DNA of 64,000 nt from Puccinia triticina (GCF_026914185.1 NC_070563.1:3183001-3247000), one strand, 5' to 3'; shown: positions 43,608 through 55,612, numbered from the stretch's first letter. A program made the numbers and translations. Notes: generated from the sequence alone by a model not told the origin.

Positions 43608-43745
43608 TTCACTCCAACACTCCAAACCAGCATTGAGTGCAGAGATGTGCACTCCAAAAAAGACCTGGTTTTGGAGTGAACCACATCCCACTCCAAAAAC
43701 ATTGGATTGGTTGGAGGTTCACACCTTTTTTGGTGTGCGCGTAGT
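43608..43745. repeat. GGAGTGCA/CACTCCA minisatellite
   Basis: CACTCCAAAC, GAGTGCAGAG, GCACTCCAAA, TTTTGGAGTG and CCACTCCAAA occur in alternating orientation directly after the hairpin array, the same pairing of families seen at 6955-7585. 43746-44519 shows no gene. Confidence 0.6.
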
Positions 43746-44519
43746 AAATCATTGGCGTGCCTAAAGCCCAACCCATATTATATTGGTCGCCTCTGGTTGA
43801 CCTTATTGTGGGGGGTTTCAACCAATACAGCCCCCGTTGCAGTGAAGTAGGGTTCTCAGAGCTCAAAAAAGTTAAATCCCTTCTATTTCTTCCACATTGA
43901 TTAGAGATCGTCATGCTTTACTTGTTGGAGGACCAGCCACACTTCAGCAAAATCCCTCCACACAACCAGCCACCAGCCATGCAGGTAGATGGTCCAGTAC
44001 AGATTCATCTTGTCTTTAATTCACCAACCTATTTACCATCAGCATCAGAGCCATCCCCAGCAAGGAGATTATGTCATCAAACTGTTTTTGTATCTGAAGT
44101 GACAGGTGGTAAAGTGTACAGATACCCAGGCTTCTGTATATTTTAAACAGCATGAGTGTGCTAGATTTTTGATTGTAAGTTTCAGCAAAGCACAGTAACA
44201 GGATCTGGTTGGATAAACAGTCTAATTATTTCAATTACTCTCTGATACATTTATCCTTCAATCTCTAAAAGAATTTCAACTTCAATTAAGCATTCAACTC
44301 ATTTCCTAAATGCAAACCCAATTTGCTCTTATTGGGCTTTTCAGTCTCACAATGGCTTGGTTTACAGAGGGCATCATCAAAATAGAGGAATATAATGCTA
44401 AGGAATCACATGGTGTGAATTTTTTTTAATAAAATATAGAGAACTAACCAAATGGATGATCATCTGATTTTTCTGGCAAATTTTTATACTTTTTATATGG
44501 TTGCCCAAAAACAAAACTG

Positions 44520-47314
44520 TTGGTAGGAATGGTTGCAAGTTCTTCCTTGCCATATCAAGAAGCAACCAGAAAAATGGAACAAAAACCAAGAAAAAGACAG
44601 ACTTACTCAATGAAAGATCTTATTTTTTTCCCTGAATCACAAAAAATGGCTCACTTAAAAAATGGTTTGAAGAGGTTGATCTATAAATCACATTCACTAA
44701 AGCATTCTCATCAAGGGATTAAGGGTCAGCAATCAATTCAATGATCCAAGCTTTTTTGATTTATATGATGTCTTTTGGCTGATTTACAGACTTTTTTAAT
44801 CAGCTTCACTGCTCTTAATAGGTTGGAGCAAAAAATATGGTTAGTTTGGGGTTTGAGAATTCCTGATATTTTATCAATGTCACCTGACTGAAATTTTCAT
44901 TTTCAGATCAATTACTCTTGCTTGAGAAGGATGCAGGAAAAGTTTTAGACATTGAACTAATCAATAAGTATCCTTGTGATAGACACAAACTTGGAGAGCA
45001 GAGTACCAATCAAAAGATAAAAGATGGTGTCATAAAAGATCTCTTCAAAAAATCAAAAGATAAGATATCAATCTTAAAGGATGTAAGACTTCTACAGCTA
45101 GGGGGTTTCTACAATCTTTCCATTCAGCAAAAGACTATTGCATTACTAAGTTCAATCAACAATGAAGATGAAAAGGCTCCAGATTGGATAACAGGATGTC
45201 CTGAAGACTTGATTGACATGATTATAAAGAAAACTTGGGATACACTCAGCTGTTCAATTTTGGACGAAATAAATATGATATTGGTGCATTATGAATCTGA
45301 TTTCCAGTATCTGAAATTCAGTGACTATAACAAAGATGTTATTCCAGGAGAAAAATATTTGTTTCAATCTATGGACTTCCTTCACCAGGAAGGTTTGTGA
45401 AGATACACGCCTAAGTGAACGACCTCAGTCTCATAAATTGAGAAAGAGGTTGGGAGCCCAATCAGCTGCGGAGATAGGTGAGCAAAGCAAACCCTGAACC
45501 GCAGTCCAAAACCGCCGCAGCGGGGCAGAAAAGACTGATCACATCTCTTGGATGCGAACAGGTGCCACGCACGCGAGCAGGAAGATTAAGGTTGCGGAAA
45601 ATCTCAGCAACAAGTCTCTCGCAGATCGAATAACCACAGCAAGCGCCAAAGGTAAGCAGCTGGGTCGGAATCTGTCGAATTGATCAGAATGAAAGCTAAT
45701 GCTGCATTCGAACCTACCAGACGTTGTTAACCAAAAGGATAACTCGGACGGAGCCGATTCCAAGCAAATCGCTGGTAACCAAATCGGTAAGCACTCAGTG
45801 CTAGACAGAAGCTTATGGCAGAAAAAAAAGGCGAAAAGACTTACGAGCTGTCTGTTAAAGCAGATAATGTTGCCGTACTGTTACGCCGTTTCCGAAAGTG
45901 AACTGGAGAAAGAGAGCAGAACGCTCTACTCAAGTAAGAACCTAAAAGGTTTCAAGAGGAAGAAAGCCGAGAATACTGACGGATATAATCTGGTGTCCTC
46001 AGATCTATCGAGTAACTCGAATTCTCTACCGAGAAGGAAAAAGACCGCCTCGGGTTCCCACTTCCTCATCTCAACTCTTCACTTAAGTAGAAAGCGGCTT
46101 GTCGCTTGCTCTTAGGTAAAACACATCTTCCAGTTCTTTCCAGTTTTAAATTAGAGATTGTAGTTAGATTAAAAATAGATATCTAACGGCAATCATAAAT
46201 CTTAGTTTCCTGAATTCTTTCAAGGTTTTCTCCTTGAAGAAAGTTTGCTCAAATAATTTTGCAATAAGGAAATATTAAACAGAGCAATTATATATGCACA
46301 AAATTCCTATATGAATACAATTAGTTTCAAAGATCCAGAATCTCTTGTTTATACACTAGAATCAGTCACAAAGCACTGGCAATGGAAATTAATGCATGGA
46401 ATATTCAAAGGTGAAGTAATACTGCCATTTCTTTCTGTTAAATTTAGGATAGAAGAACTGAAGTTTGTATTTCTAATGCTGTGATTAACACAGCTATTGG
46501 TAGAACAGAGGAAGTAAATCTTACACTTCATTATTTATCATACAAAATTCTCAAATTTGGAAATAGATATAAAATTTCCAAGAAAATAACTCAATTGAGA
46601 AAAATACTGAGTTCAATCCCAGAATATGTTGCTAATATACAAGCCATGATTTTTAATCAATCCAAGCTTTTTGATGGTCAAAATATCCTTCAAGTTGATA
46701 GCTTTGAATATATTGATGCAATAAGAAAGGTCAAGTTTACAGTTGGAAGGTTGATTGCACTGATGTATTATGCCATGTTTCTTTATGATCATGCGCAAGA
46801 TCCATCTGCAGCTATTGATTCATATGATGGTTACCTTTGCATTTCTATATGCCAATTATTGAATTTCATCCAAAATTACTATCAAGGGATTGTAGAAGAA
46901 CAAGAAAAAATGCTAATCATCAAGGGATTTGATAAATACACAGCTAGAAAGAATTTAATCTTGTGTTATTCAGAAACATTCCAAATTTATAAATTGCTTC
47001 AAAGTATCCATTTGTTCCAAGTCCAAAATTCACATACCTACACTGACAGAAAAGATATACAAGCTTATATTAGGAAAACTACAGAAGAATATACCAAAGA
47101 TTTGGACACAAAAATTCCTGAATTCAAAAGACAGTTTTCCAAAGTTTCTCATTATGATGGCAACTGGCTGAAAAACTTCAAACCAATTACTGCATTCATG
47201 CGGGAAGAAGTGGAAACAGGCCAGGTGGATGAAGAAATCCAAAAATCATCTTTCTATCTTGATTTTGCAAACAAGGCCAGCTTACATTCATCTAACAAGA
47301 ATAGTCTTCCTTAA
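44520..47314 (+). CDS. AT-rich multi-exon gene, unidentified, split by a GC-rich island
   Basis: Protein-like exons on the plus strand: about 44528-44725 (MVASSSLPYQEATRKMEQ), 44907-45395 after a TTTTCAG acceptor (KDLFKKSKDKISILKDV, PEDLIDMIIKKTWDTL), about 46273-46409 (SFKDPESLVYTLESVTKHWQ, donor AAAG|GTGAAG) and 46449-47314 after TTTAG (NAVINTAIGRTEEVNLTL to SSNKNSLP, stop at 47312). The join 46409/46449 closes in frame. The joins on either side of 45396-46272 do not, because a GC-richer segment lies there. The product is helix-rich, rich in Lys, Ile and Asn, with no Cys/His clusters, membrane segments or signal peptide that I can see. It may belong to a rust lineage-specific family. Function unknown. 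Confidence 0.45.
45396..46130 (+). other. GC-richer insertion with a possible small spliced ORF
   Basis: Base composition changes abruptly within the AT-rich gene. Three short exons can be read: 45552-45651, 45721-45786 and 45864-45901, with GTAAGC donors, CAG acceptors, introns of 69 and 77 bp and phases that close to 67 residues (starting MRTGATHASRKIKV, ending VLLRRFRK). That structure could be chance. The remaining part (to about 46115) is also open. No repeats, LTR ends or target duplication were found that define it as a transposon. Confidence 0.3.
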
Positions 47315-48368
47315 CAACAGACTTGAGACTTTATCAACTTTTTTTAAATTTTTCAACTCCACTCATAAGATGTAAAAGTATCCACAAAAACTGCTTGGTT
47401 ATGGTAAGTGCAAAACGTTACCCAGCTTGAAGTCCATTTTTCACTTTTTTTTTTCTCAATTCAGCGCTGTGACAAATGATTCCCAATAGGGTTAGAGAAA
47501 TCCACTATGGTTTTTTAAATTTCAAACTCCTGTATAGCCTCATTAGCCAATACATATCTGTGCAAGGGCAAAACCAAATTTCACTACATCTTCTATATAT
47601 GCCCCATATACACACACTTCATTGTGACTTCCTCTCTTGACTAAACCATCTTTGTTAGTTGCTTTTATGGTCAATCCAACACACCCGTCTCTTGTTATCT
47701 TCAATTGGATCAGTCTCTCAATGCTTCCTATATCTTTAGGTCAGGTTATTCATCTCTGTCTGAGTCTCATTCTAAAATGATTAGTCACTTGTCTGCTTTG
47801 TTTCTCGAGTAAAAAACGGATTGCGTTTTCACATTCTGGGCGTGTTACCAATTCTTACTGGTTTCTTAGCAAGCCCACTTGAAAAACTGACTACATAGAG
47901 TCCAAGGTTGCCAAGAAGTTGTAAAAGAGAGGGATGGTTATAGATCCTACTTGTTGGAGTCCTTTGTATAGAACATAGTTTGAGATGGATAACATTACAA
48001 CTACGTATATGCACACCGCATATGAGTGCACACAAGCCCTTTGTTCTACTTAGGTACGCACATACTAAGTTTCTTCCAGCGTGTGCGGGTGAGTGTGATG
48101 GTTATTGATGATAAAGAGAGAAGAGAAAGAAGGATAGGGAGAAGTCAGTTAAAAACACAAAACCTCAAACAAACAAATAAACAAACAAAAAGAGAGAAGA
48201 GTACATATCTGAGATTGAGAAACGTGTGGATATGATCGGTACAAATTAATCGACGACAGTAGCAGTACTGGTAGTAGTAGTATAAGACAGAAGAACGGGA
48301 AAAGCGGGAGGTGGGGGGCAAAAATACAACATGATCGAGGACCTCCAGTTTCGAAAGGGAGCGCGAGA
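47315..48368. other. Intergenic, 3' ends of two convergent genes
   Basis: No gene is seen. The segment lies between the stop of the plus-strand gene at 47314 and the stop of the minus-strand vWA gene at 48369. It is AT-rich with T runs near 47340 and 47450. Confidence 0.5.
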
Positions 48369-50592
48369 CTAAGTGCGTATGATTCTCCAGGCGGCACTAG
48401 TGGTGATCCTGCGAGCCTGAGCGAAAGAGATAGGGTCTTGTTTGACATCGACAGCTTGAGAAGGGGCAGAAGTTTCGGTGGTAGGAGGTCGGGAAGGGCT
48501 CTGTTTGGCGAGGAGTTGGTCGACGGGTTGACTGGACTGAAGATGGGTAGGGTGGTCGCCTTGTAGGTCATCCTCGTCTTGCTCAGAATCGCTCGACAGT
48601 CCGCCGGCGGCCCAAGTAGACGAATTGCGGTCCTTGAGCGGGGAGCTATGGAACGGCTTCGAGGGAGGCGAGGTCGACGAACGGCTGTAATCTGAGAACG
48701 TCTTCGGCGTGTTCGTCGCGAATACCTTGAAGTCGGAGATCACTTGTCGGGATGGCGAGGAGGTCGACGTCCGTCTTCGTGTAGAGCCCGTCCCTGTTTT
48801 CTTCCTCGACGGTAGCGGAAGTGGATATATTCTGGCTGAAGATGATGCGGATGTAGAGGCTGCTGAGTATCGTGATTGAAGATATTTTTCCGTAAATCGA
48901 GAGCCAATGATCTAGAGTGATGTCGTTTGAAGCGTGGTCAGTAAATGTACAACACTTGGGAGAGAAGAATTTAGTTACTCTTTTGAGGTTTGGCCTTGCT
49001 GCTTGGATGTCAAACGCGTTCAACCAGACTTCGACGTTATGACGAGCTTCGGGAGAATCGCGCTTCGATGAATGAAAGAGGTAAATGGGAGATCTAGTCA
49101 GATAGATAACATTGATGACTTACATAAATGTCTTCGACGATTAACTGCTTCGTACTTTCGTTCCGAAGCAGGAGTTTTTCGTGTAGTTCTTTAGCGATAT
49201 CATCCACGCTCTCTTGACCGACGGCGACCCGTTCGGCCACCGCATGACCGACCTCGCGAATCAGCCTCTCCATATCCATCTGTTCGAACGCAGAACCGAC
49301 GATCACATGCGGCAGCAGGTTGGCCGTCGTCAATGGCAACATGGTGGCGGAAGTGATGCTCGCAATCGCCCGAAAGAAATCATTGGAGTACGAGTATCCT
49401 GAGAAGGCTGGCTCGCATGCCACGACAAACTATTGGGGGGCGCGAAGAATCAGTACTCGCGCGGACTCGCTGGGAAAAAGTGCAAGTGAGGAGAGTGTGC
49501 AAACCAAGCTGATGCCTGTTTGAGCCATCTTGCGGGCGAGTTGCAGAGGATCGTGGCCCGAGGGGTCGCCCCTACTAAAACCGTCACCGTATTCACCGAT
49601 CCCCTGTGTTCAAGCCAAGTTCAGTCACTAGAAGAAGCAGAAGAGGTTAATAGACGAAGACGACAAAGAAGAGACTCACGTGAGGGGGGGCATCGGTAAT
49701 GAGAACAGCCATCTTACTGGCCTGGGGCCGCCAGTCCAATGTTAGGGCCTCGTGCATCGCCGCAGTCACAGCCTCCGGTCCATCGCCACCTGAAGTTGGA
49801 TTGGCCTAACTTTGTCAGTCCCCGGTTCAAAGGATAGGATGGGGGTGTCAGTCTTCAATCTCTTGATTACCTCCTGATGCCCAAAGTGTTTTTAAATTCT
49901 CCTTGACCGCCTTAGGATTCGAGGTGAAGCCGAACTTCAACGTCACATACGACCTGTTGTGTGATTTTGGTAACACCATAAATAAGCTTGAGAGGTTTCC
50001 ACCCTCTATTTTTTTTTTCTCTTTTGCGACTTTTCAGAAGGTATGATTGGTCGAGCGAACTGACATGTCTTGTGGAGGGTGGTCGCTGCAAAGAAGTGAA
50101 TAGTTTCAGTCAGTATATTAGTGTGGGTATGTAAAATTTTTTCGTTGAATCTTGGTGAATCACACTGGAAGATAGTGAATGAAAAGGGTAAGTTTGGACT
50201 AACCGATAAGCTATCAGACCGATCCGTAGACACTCAGGTGAAGCCAGTCGCTCAGAGTTAATAATCTCGTCGCAGATCAGCTCGATGTTCTGCGTGGCCG
50301 CCTGTGAAGCGGAAAGATGCCGAAGTGAATAGATGTTGCGAATGAGATGTGCTGCTCGACTTACTGTGATGTAGCTACCCATGCTGCCTGTGGTCTGAAG
50401 AGAATTAATTGGTGTTCAAGTGTCAGCTCAAGTCCGCTTCTTGTCCGTTCGTTGGTTACCAGGATCGATCAGGGGACTGACGTCTAGGATGAAGCACAAG
50501 TCGAGCATCTTTTCGCTGAAGTCCATGTTGGCCAGTCTGTCCTCCAGCGTTGGCACGGGGTCGGATTGCATGGCATCGAGTTCTTCCATCAT
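48369..50592 (-). CDS. von Willebrand factor A (vWA) domain protein, ten exons
   Basis: Exons: 50592-50482, 50394-50365, 50301-50204, 50085-50065, 49953-49871, 49789-49680, 49603-49505, 49429-49124, 49062-48979 and 48911-48369. All GT-AG, phases close, 494 residues from ATG 50592 (an ATG at 50733 is an alternative). The vWA fold is clear: LDLCFILD then TTGSMGSYIT supplies the MIDAS metal site (D-x-T-x-S type), followed by RIGLIAYRDHPPQDMSYV, GGDGPEAVTAAMHEAL (second MIDAS Thr region) and KMAVLITDAPPHG. After it come ACEPAFSGYSYSNDFFRAIA, a helical part (ERLIREVGHAVAERV) and a low-complexity Ser/Pro-rich tail. This arrangement resembles the cytosolic fungal and protist vWA proteins related to Dictyostelium VwkA without its kinase; the role is unknown. 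Two exons are only 30 and 21 nt. Confidence 0.85.
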
Positions 50593-50733
50593 CTTGGATG
50601 TGTGTTGCTTGGCTGGTTGCTTCTGGATGTATATGAGAATATGTGAATATGTCCGAGGTGGGCCGGGTGGGTTGAAGGGCAGCGTTGGAGGCTGGCTGTC
50701 TGTTGGTGAACTTCCTTGATCGGGGACTGGCAC

Positions 50734-52188
50734 CGGAGTGGCTGAGTCAGCGCACCGGATCTGGAATCCGGGACAGCCTCACGAACTATGGACATACAGA
50801 GACCAGTCTTTATGCACTTACACTTACATATCTAGATACAAGTTATGCACATATCCCTGGGCGCTAAGTGAGGCTAGCCGCGCACCTGGGGCGCTGTGAA
50901 TCCTGGGTCAGCGCGCAAGCAGCAGTGTTAAAATTAGGAGGATTTCTTACCATGGTCAATAGTACCATCTCTTGGAGATGAAGCCGATCAAGGATTAAAG
51001 CGTTTCTGGTGTTGTTGTGCCGATTGTTGATTGGCTGGCTGGGTGTAAAGCAAACCAACAAACGTTGCAAGTGTCCGCTGGGACAGGAAAGAAGAGTTGC
51101 CGGACCACGAGCACTTTTATGAGCTGGTTAATCATTGCCCTGCCCAGAAAATCTCTGAGGTAGTCGTCCAATGCAACACACTGCCAACATCGCCTCGCCG
51201 TTGCCCCGCAGAAATCCAGGGCATCTGGTCCATTCTCCAAATTTCATTTCTACTTTTTCTAGAGAGAATTATGCCTTTAACAAGCCCTGAAGGCTGAGGG
51301 TGTGATTAATATTAATCTTGAGACTACATTTGGCTCTGCACAAGGGCAAGGGGCGCAGTAAATAACACATATTGAACTTTTGCCCTTATTAAAGCCTCAT
51401 GAGAACTAACGGCAAGACGTGGTATTGACAGTAGACAAGATGCAGGCCTCAGAAGAAGAAAAATGACCAGGTTCCAGAGTTTTGGACTCATGAAGGTGCC
51501 TTTGCAGAAGGGAAATTACTCCAACTTTTTTCTTTTCAAAAAGGGGGTATATAGGAGGTTACTAAGCGCTGTTCGAGTACCTACCGGGGATGACGAAATT
51601 TCAGCTTGTTGAACAGGAAGGCATGAATAAACGCGAACTAAGAAAGGTGACAGGATGGCAAACCAGAATGCTTCGGGATGGGTCAATCAATCTGCCAGCC
51701 AAACAACCGCGTTTGCCGGCCCTTTTCTGAAGGCTCTTCCGCCAGTTGAGACTGTGTTTCAGCCCATTCATCCACCTGGTCTTCGCACTCAGAGCTTCCC
51801 GAGTCAGGGTACTCATAGCCCTCCAAGAAGTCAGTTTGGCCAACATGTTGCGCCCCCCTCGCGGCAATGCCTGCTTCGATTGGAACTGATTTCATCAGGC
51901 CGTAGTGGGTCCTTGAATGCTGGGATTCCAGACCCTCAGATGCTGAACATGTCCCCTTCCTGTTGTGCCACTAATCTAATCTTGCCTTCTGACATCGCGC
52001 AGCCTGTCTGGTACTGCTACTGACTGTCTGGACATCAGTTTAAACTATCATAAGATGAAGAGGCTGCGGAATTATGATATTTTGGTGTACAACATTGATC
52101 CTACGATTCATCATAAGTAGAAGAGATGTCTGAGGACTGGAACAAGTTACAAGAAGCGGGGAAAAGAGCAAAAGATGAGAGTCCTTTT
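50734..52188. other. Between vWA gene and TFB3; no gene supported
   Basis: The first few hundred bases are the vWA gene's upstream region. At 51600-51895 the minus strand reads an acidic stretch (YEYPDSGSSECEDQVDEW) opposite a plus-strand frame of 122 codons. Neither has a convincing start, splice or family, so I do not call a gene. 52.0-52.19 kb is the 3' flank of TFB3. Confidence 0.3.
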
Positions 52189-53720
52189 TTAACATCTCAG
52201 GTTATGGAGAGATAGGTCGTCGGAAGTGGTTTGGTTGATGGCGCCGGCTTCGGGCGGGGGGACAAAGAGACCCATCATCGCGCTACGAAGCTGGCGTTCC
52301 CAGACGGACTCGATCTCGAAGCCGCCGACCAAGGCCAGGGCATGGTCGGCCAAGACGAGTCTCATCGAATCATGATCGATGTACCCCGGCTGGAGGTTTG
52401 CGTCGAGCCTCTTGAGATCAAACATGGACGAATAGTCGTCCCACTGTCCGAGCTCCCCCTCGATGTCCGGCCGGTTCACATCCGCACCCTCCATCGAGCT
52501 CGGATCGATCAACCCGCTCAACGATGGCATCGCCACCGTCGCCTTCGTCGCTAGGTCTGAGGCTAGTGCGCGGGCGGTCGCTCGCTTCTGTGCAACTGCC
52601 CGTTGTCTCGCCACAAGCTTATCGGCGCTTACGTTCGAGGTCTCCTGAAAAACTCATGCACACATCAATTACTGCGAGCTTGTGGAGGGGGAGTAGCGAA
52701 GGCTTACCAAACTGTGGATCGTTGCCCGTTTGATCTCTTCTTCTTCCCGTCGCGCTTCTTCTTCGAGCCTCAATAGCTCGGCCTTACGCTCCTCGCGCTC
52801 CTTCCTGACCGCTTCCTCTTGTCGTTTGCTCAGCTCAGCTTGACGGGCTTCGTGGACAGCATTCTGAGCTATCAGCTCCTGATTCTCGATTTGAAATTGC
52901 TTGATCTTGGCCTCAGTCTCCGCTACATCTACTCCATTGATCAAATTGAAGGCTATCATTCACCCCCGGATAGGACGAGAAACCCACGAATTGTTAGAAA
53001 AGGTAGTGCAGGAGAAGATATAGCAGTGCCTTGGGGACAGATCAAATCCAGTGGCTCAACTGATGTCTTCTACTTCTTCCAGATAGTTATTATAGGCATC
53101 CAAGGTCATGAAATCTTCCTGACGTTTATTGAAGCTACATCGCAGGAGGAGGGAAAATGTCAGAGTTGTACAGAAGCTGATCAAATCAGAAGCTGCATCA
53201 AGTAGGGACACCTGGGTTAACTAGAAGAGCTATCCGACGCGAGTTTTCTCCAGGGAAAAGAACAGAAAATGGGGATAGGAAAACTGAACTATTTAGAGAT
53301 CCGTTTACGGATAACCACTTCCTTTTCAACGGCCAAATTTTCGAACGTCTGGAGTGCGAAACTCGCCTTTCTGAGGATTTGTCCACAAATTGGACACGGT
53401 TCCGGGCCCAGCGAGAAGATCCGATCGATACACGATTCGCACCTGTGGAAAAACACACGAGACGGCCAGAGCAAGTTTCAGAACAGCACAATGTGTGTCA
53501 CCGCTCAAAAAAAAAAAAAAACTTACATCTTGTGGTAACATTTTGAGACGAGCAGCCGGAGGTCTGGATTGAGGTACCTGTCAGATTTACACACTGGACA
53601 AACATCGGATGGTGGGTTCTGGATCTCGGTGGCGGGTGGCGGGTAGTTCGGCGTTGGCCTCGGCGCGGCTTTCTTGCCGAGCTTGGAGGATTGCGCTCCG
53701 GCTGGTTTCCTGGCCGACAT
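52189..53720 (-). CDS. TFB3: TFB3/MAT1, RING subunit of TFIIH (CDK-activating kinase assembly factor)
   Basis: Five exons: 53720-53527, 53442-53290, 53134-53061, 52952-52708 and 52644-52189. Phases close to 1122 nt, 373 residues, start ATG 53720. The N-terminal RING has CPVC at about residue 41, KCYH near 60, CESC and CPIC, then LRKASF.LQTFENLAVEKEV. After it come FNKRQEDF.TLDAYNNYLEE and FNLINGVDV, a long Glu/Arg/Lys coiled-coil (about 170-230) and a C-terminal part with LALVGGFEIESVWERQL and GLFVPP. This order matches TFB3/MAT1, which holds the Cdk7-cyclin H (Kin28-Ccl1) kinase together and anchors it to the TFIIH core through Rad3/XPD, for promoter escape by RNA polymerase II. Family length is about 310-370. 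It appears intact. It is divergent from the Sds3-like gene across 150 bp. Confidence 0.92.
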
Positions 53721-53870
53721 CGTTTGGGTGATGGCTGGACTGGCGGCTGAGGTAATAGGTGTAAAGGCTAGGGGTGTGACAGTCGCTGGCCAGGGGCTGT
53801 GACATCTCCGAGGGACCAGAACTTCCACTTCGAGAAAAGAGGATATCCAGCAACCACCCCACCCACGACA
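53721..53870. promoter_or_regulatory. Putative bidirectional promoter, TFB3 / Sds3-like gene
   Basis: Only 150 bp separate the two divergent ATGs, so both promoters and 5' UTRs must overlap here. No TATA box is obvious. This is inferred from spacing alone. Confidence 0.5.
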
Positions 53871-55144
53871 ATGAGCTCAAAACACGCCAGCAAACCAGGC
53901 CCATCACCCTCCAAGACAAGGTCAATCCACGACCAAGCCAGCCACCTCGAACATGGTATGACTCCCAACACCCTGGGCCTATCTTCCAGCTCAGATCAAT
54001 TCCTGACTTTTTTACATGTTCCTTCTGTATCTAGCCCACCCATCTTCCTCGAACCCTGACCGTTGGAAAACTCAGCGTAGGAAAGAGTCCTTTGTGGCTC
54101 AGATCGAGAGGATCAGAGAAAATAACCTCAAGCGTCGTGAAGGGTTAGTAAGCATCCTCCAACAACTTGTCATGGTTAGTTTCTACTGCTCAAGTAACAC
54201 CCCATCGTGGGGATGTCCTCCGCAGGATCTATACAAAGGCATGGCAGGAACTGCAGGAAACCCAGAATGCGCTGATGTCCAACCCACCAACGGAAATCAA
54301 CTACTTGGTCAGACTGCACCGGGAGTCCCTGAAGCGGGAGCAGGAACTCGTGGCCGTGCAGGTCTACCATGACCATCTGATCAGTGCTACCCGGGCAGCG
54401 TTCGATGCGGAGGTGAGATCGATCGAGGAAGAGTTTACGAACGCCAGGACGCAGGCGAAGGAGAAATTACTGGAGAGCTTGGAGGAGCGCCGCAAGAAAC
54501 TGAAGGACGAGAAGGAACTGATCGACTTCAACGAGGAGGCCGTCGGCCACAGCCATCGTGCCCACACCACCCGAGGCCTCCGGAACCGGTCGTCGAACCG
54601 GACCAGCTTCCCGCGCGGCTCGCCTGCACTGGGCACCTCTTATCCCACCACCGCCAACCGACTCGAGGGCACATTCAACAACCCAGACCATCACCTCTCG
54701 GCAGACCCAGACCTCGGATCCTCCACCGCCGGCTTGCCACCCAGCGGCAGCTACATCACAGCAGACGACCCCTTCTCGATGGCCACCCTCAACGTCGACC
54801 CCCATCTACGCCAGTCGCCCATCTTCCAGCAGCTCCTCCAACTGGGGACGCACACTGGCTCCCGGAGAGGCGGCCCAGGGGGACCCGCCGGCAGCAGAAG
54901 GGCCCCCACCGGCCTCCCCGGCGCGATCTCCCTCCCCTCGATCACCCCCGGAACCTGGAATAACTTCCACAAGAGTCAGCTCGGGATCTGCTCCGCCAAG
55001 AACGACGATACCGATGCCGACGTCGATCAGATCCGCAGCCTGGCCGGCCTTCTTTCTCCTAAAAAACGTCGAATGAATAATCTCTCCAATCTTAATCAGT
55101 CTACCGCCAATCAGAATAGCACTGCCCTCAAGAGTAAGAAGTGA
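53871..55144 (+). CDS. Sds3-like subunit of Rpd3L/Sin3 histone deacetylase complex
   Basis: Three exons: 53871-53955, 54035-54143 and 54226-55144, phases closing to 370 residues. The start ATG at 53871 gives MSSKHASKPGPSPSK. Residues about 35-160 form the Sds3-like domain: RWKTQRRKESFVAQIERI, KAWQELQ, an INYLVRLHRESLKREQELV helix, then ATRAAFDAEVRSIEEEFTN and LLESLEERRKKLKDEKELI. In the family (yeast Sds3, human SUDS3/BRMS1) this helical region joins Sin3 and the Rpd3/HDAC1 deacetylase; the protein acts in the nucleus as a scaffold for gene repression and is not an enzyme. The C-terminal half is Ser/Pro/Gly-rich, ending in a basic LLSPKKRRMNN stretch that could be a nuclear localisation signal. 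It appears intact. Confidence 0.75.
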
Positions 55145-55612
55145 ATCATCAGCATTGTTGATGTTGTCGTTGTAAGGGTTTTTTTTGTAGTTTTGTTTTA
55201 CTAGTTTATTATTATTTGTATGTCTAATTATGGTGTGCAATGAGCTCACCCGATATCTCATTCATACTGAACTTTCATAAGACGTTCTTCCTCTTCTGTC
55301 TGCAGAAAACAATGTTTGATGTAAAGTTTGATCAACAAGTAAAGCTCCGAACCCCCAATAAACTGTAACTTTCTTTTGCCTCCAACCCACCGTGTGCCTG
55401 ACTGATGTTGTACAAATGTAAATAGAAACTGTCTCGTATCGTATCATGGGTGCTAGGGCTGCCCCAGGTGCCAATGATTCTTTCGCGGGGGCCTGGTTTT
55501 CTTTTTCCGGAGTGCTGCTCTAATTTAGAGGAAAGTCTTCGAGAAGATATTTTCATGGTTCCATCAGCAGCCAATCAAATCCCCGCCCAACGCAGTCCAA
55601 CGCAATCCACAG
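55145..55612. other. Intergenic between Sds3-like and Nudix genes
   Basis: 3' flank of the Sds3-like gene (T-rich after 55170) and upstream region of the Nudix gene. No other gene is seen. Confidence 0.5.

Noticed and set aside
53289..53538. Plus-strand and alternative minus-strand frames across the RING exon
   Set aside because: Shadows of TFB3; the spliced TFB3 frame has the full cysteine pattern and closing phases.
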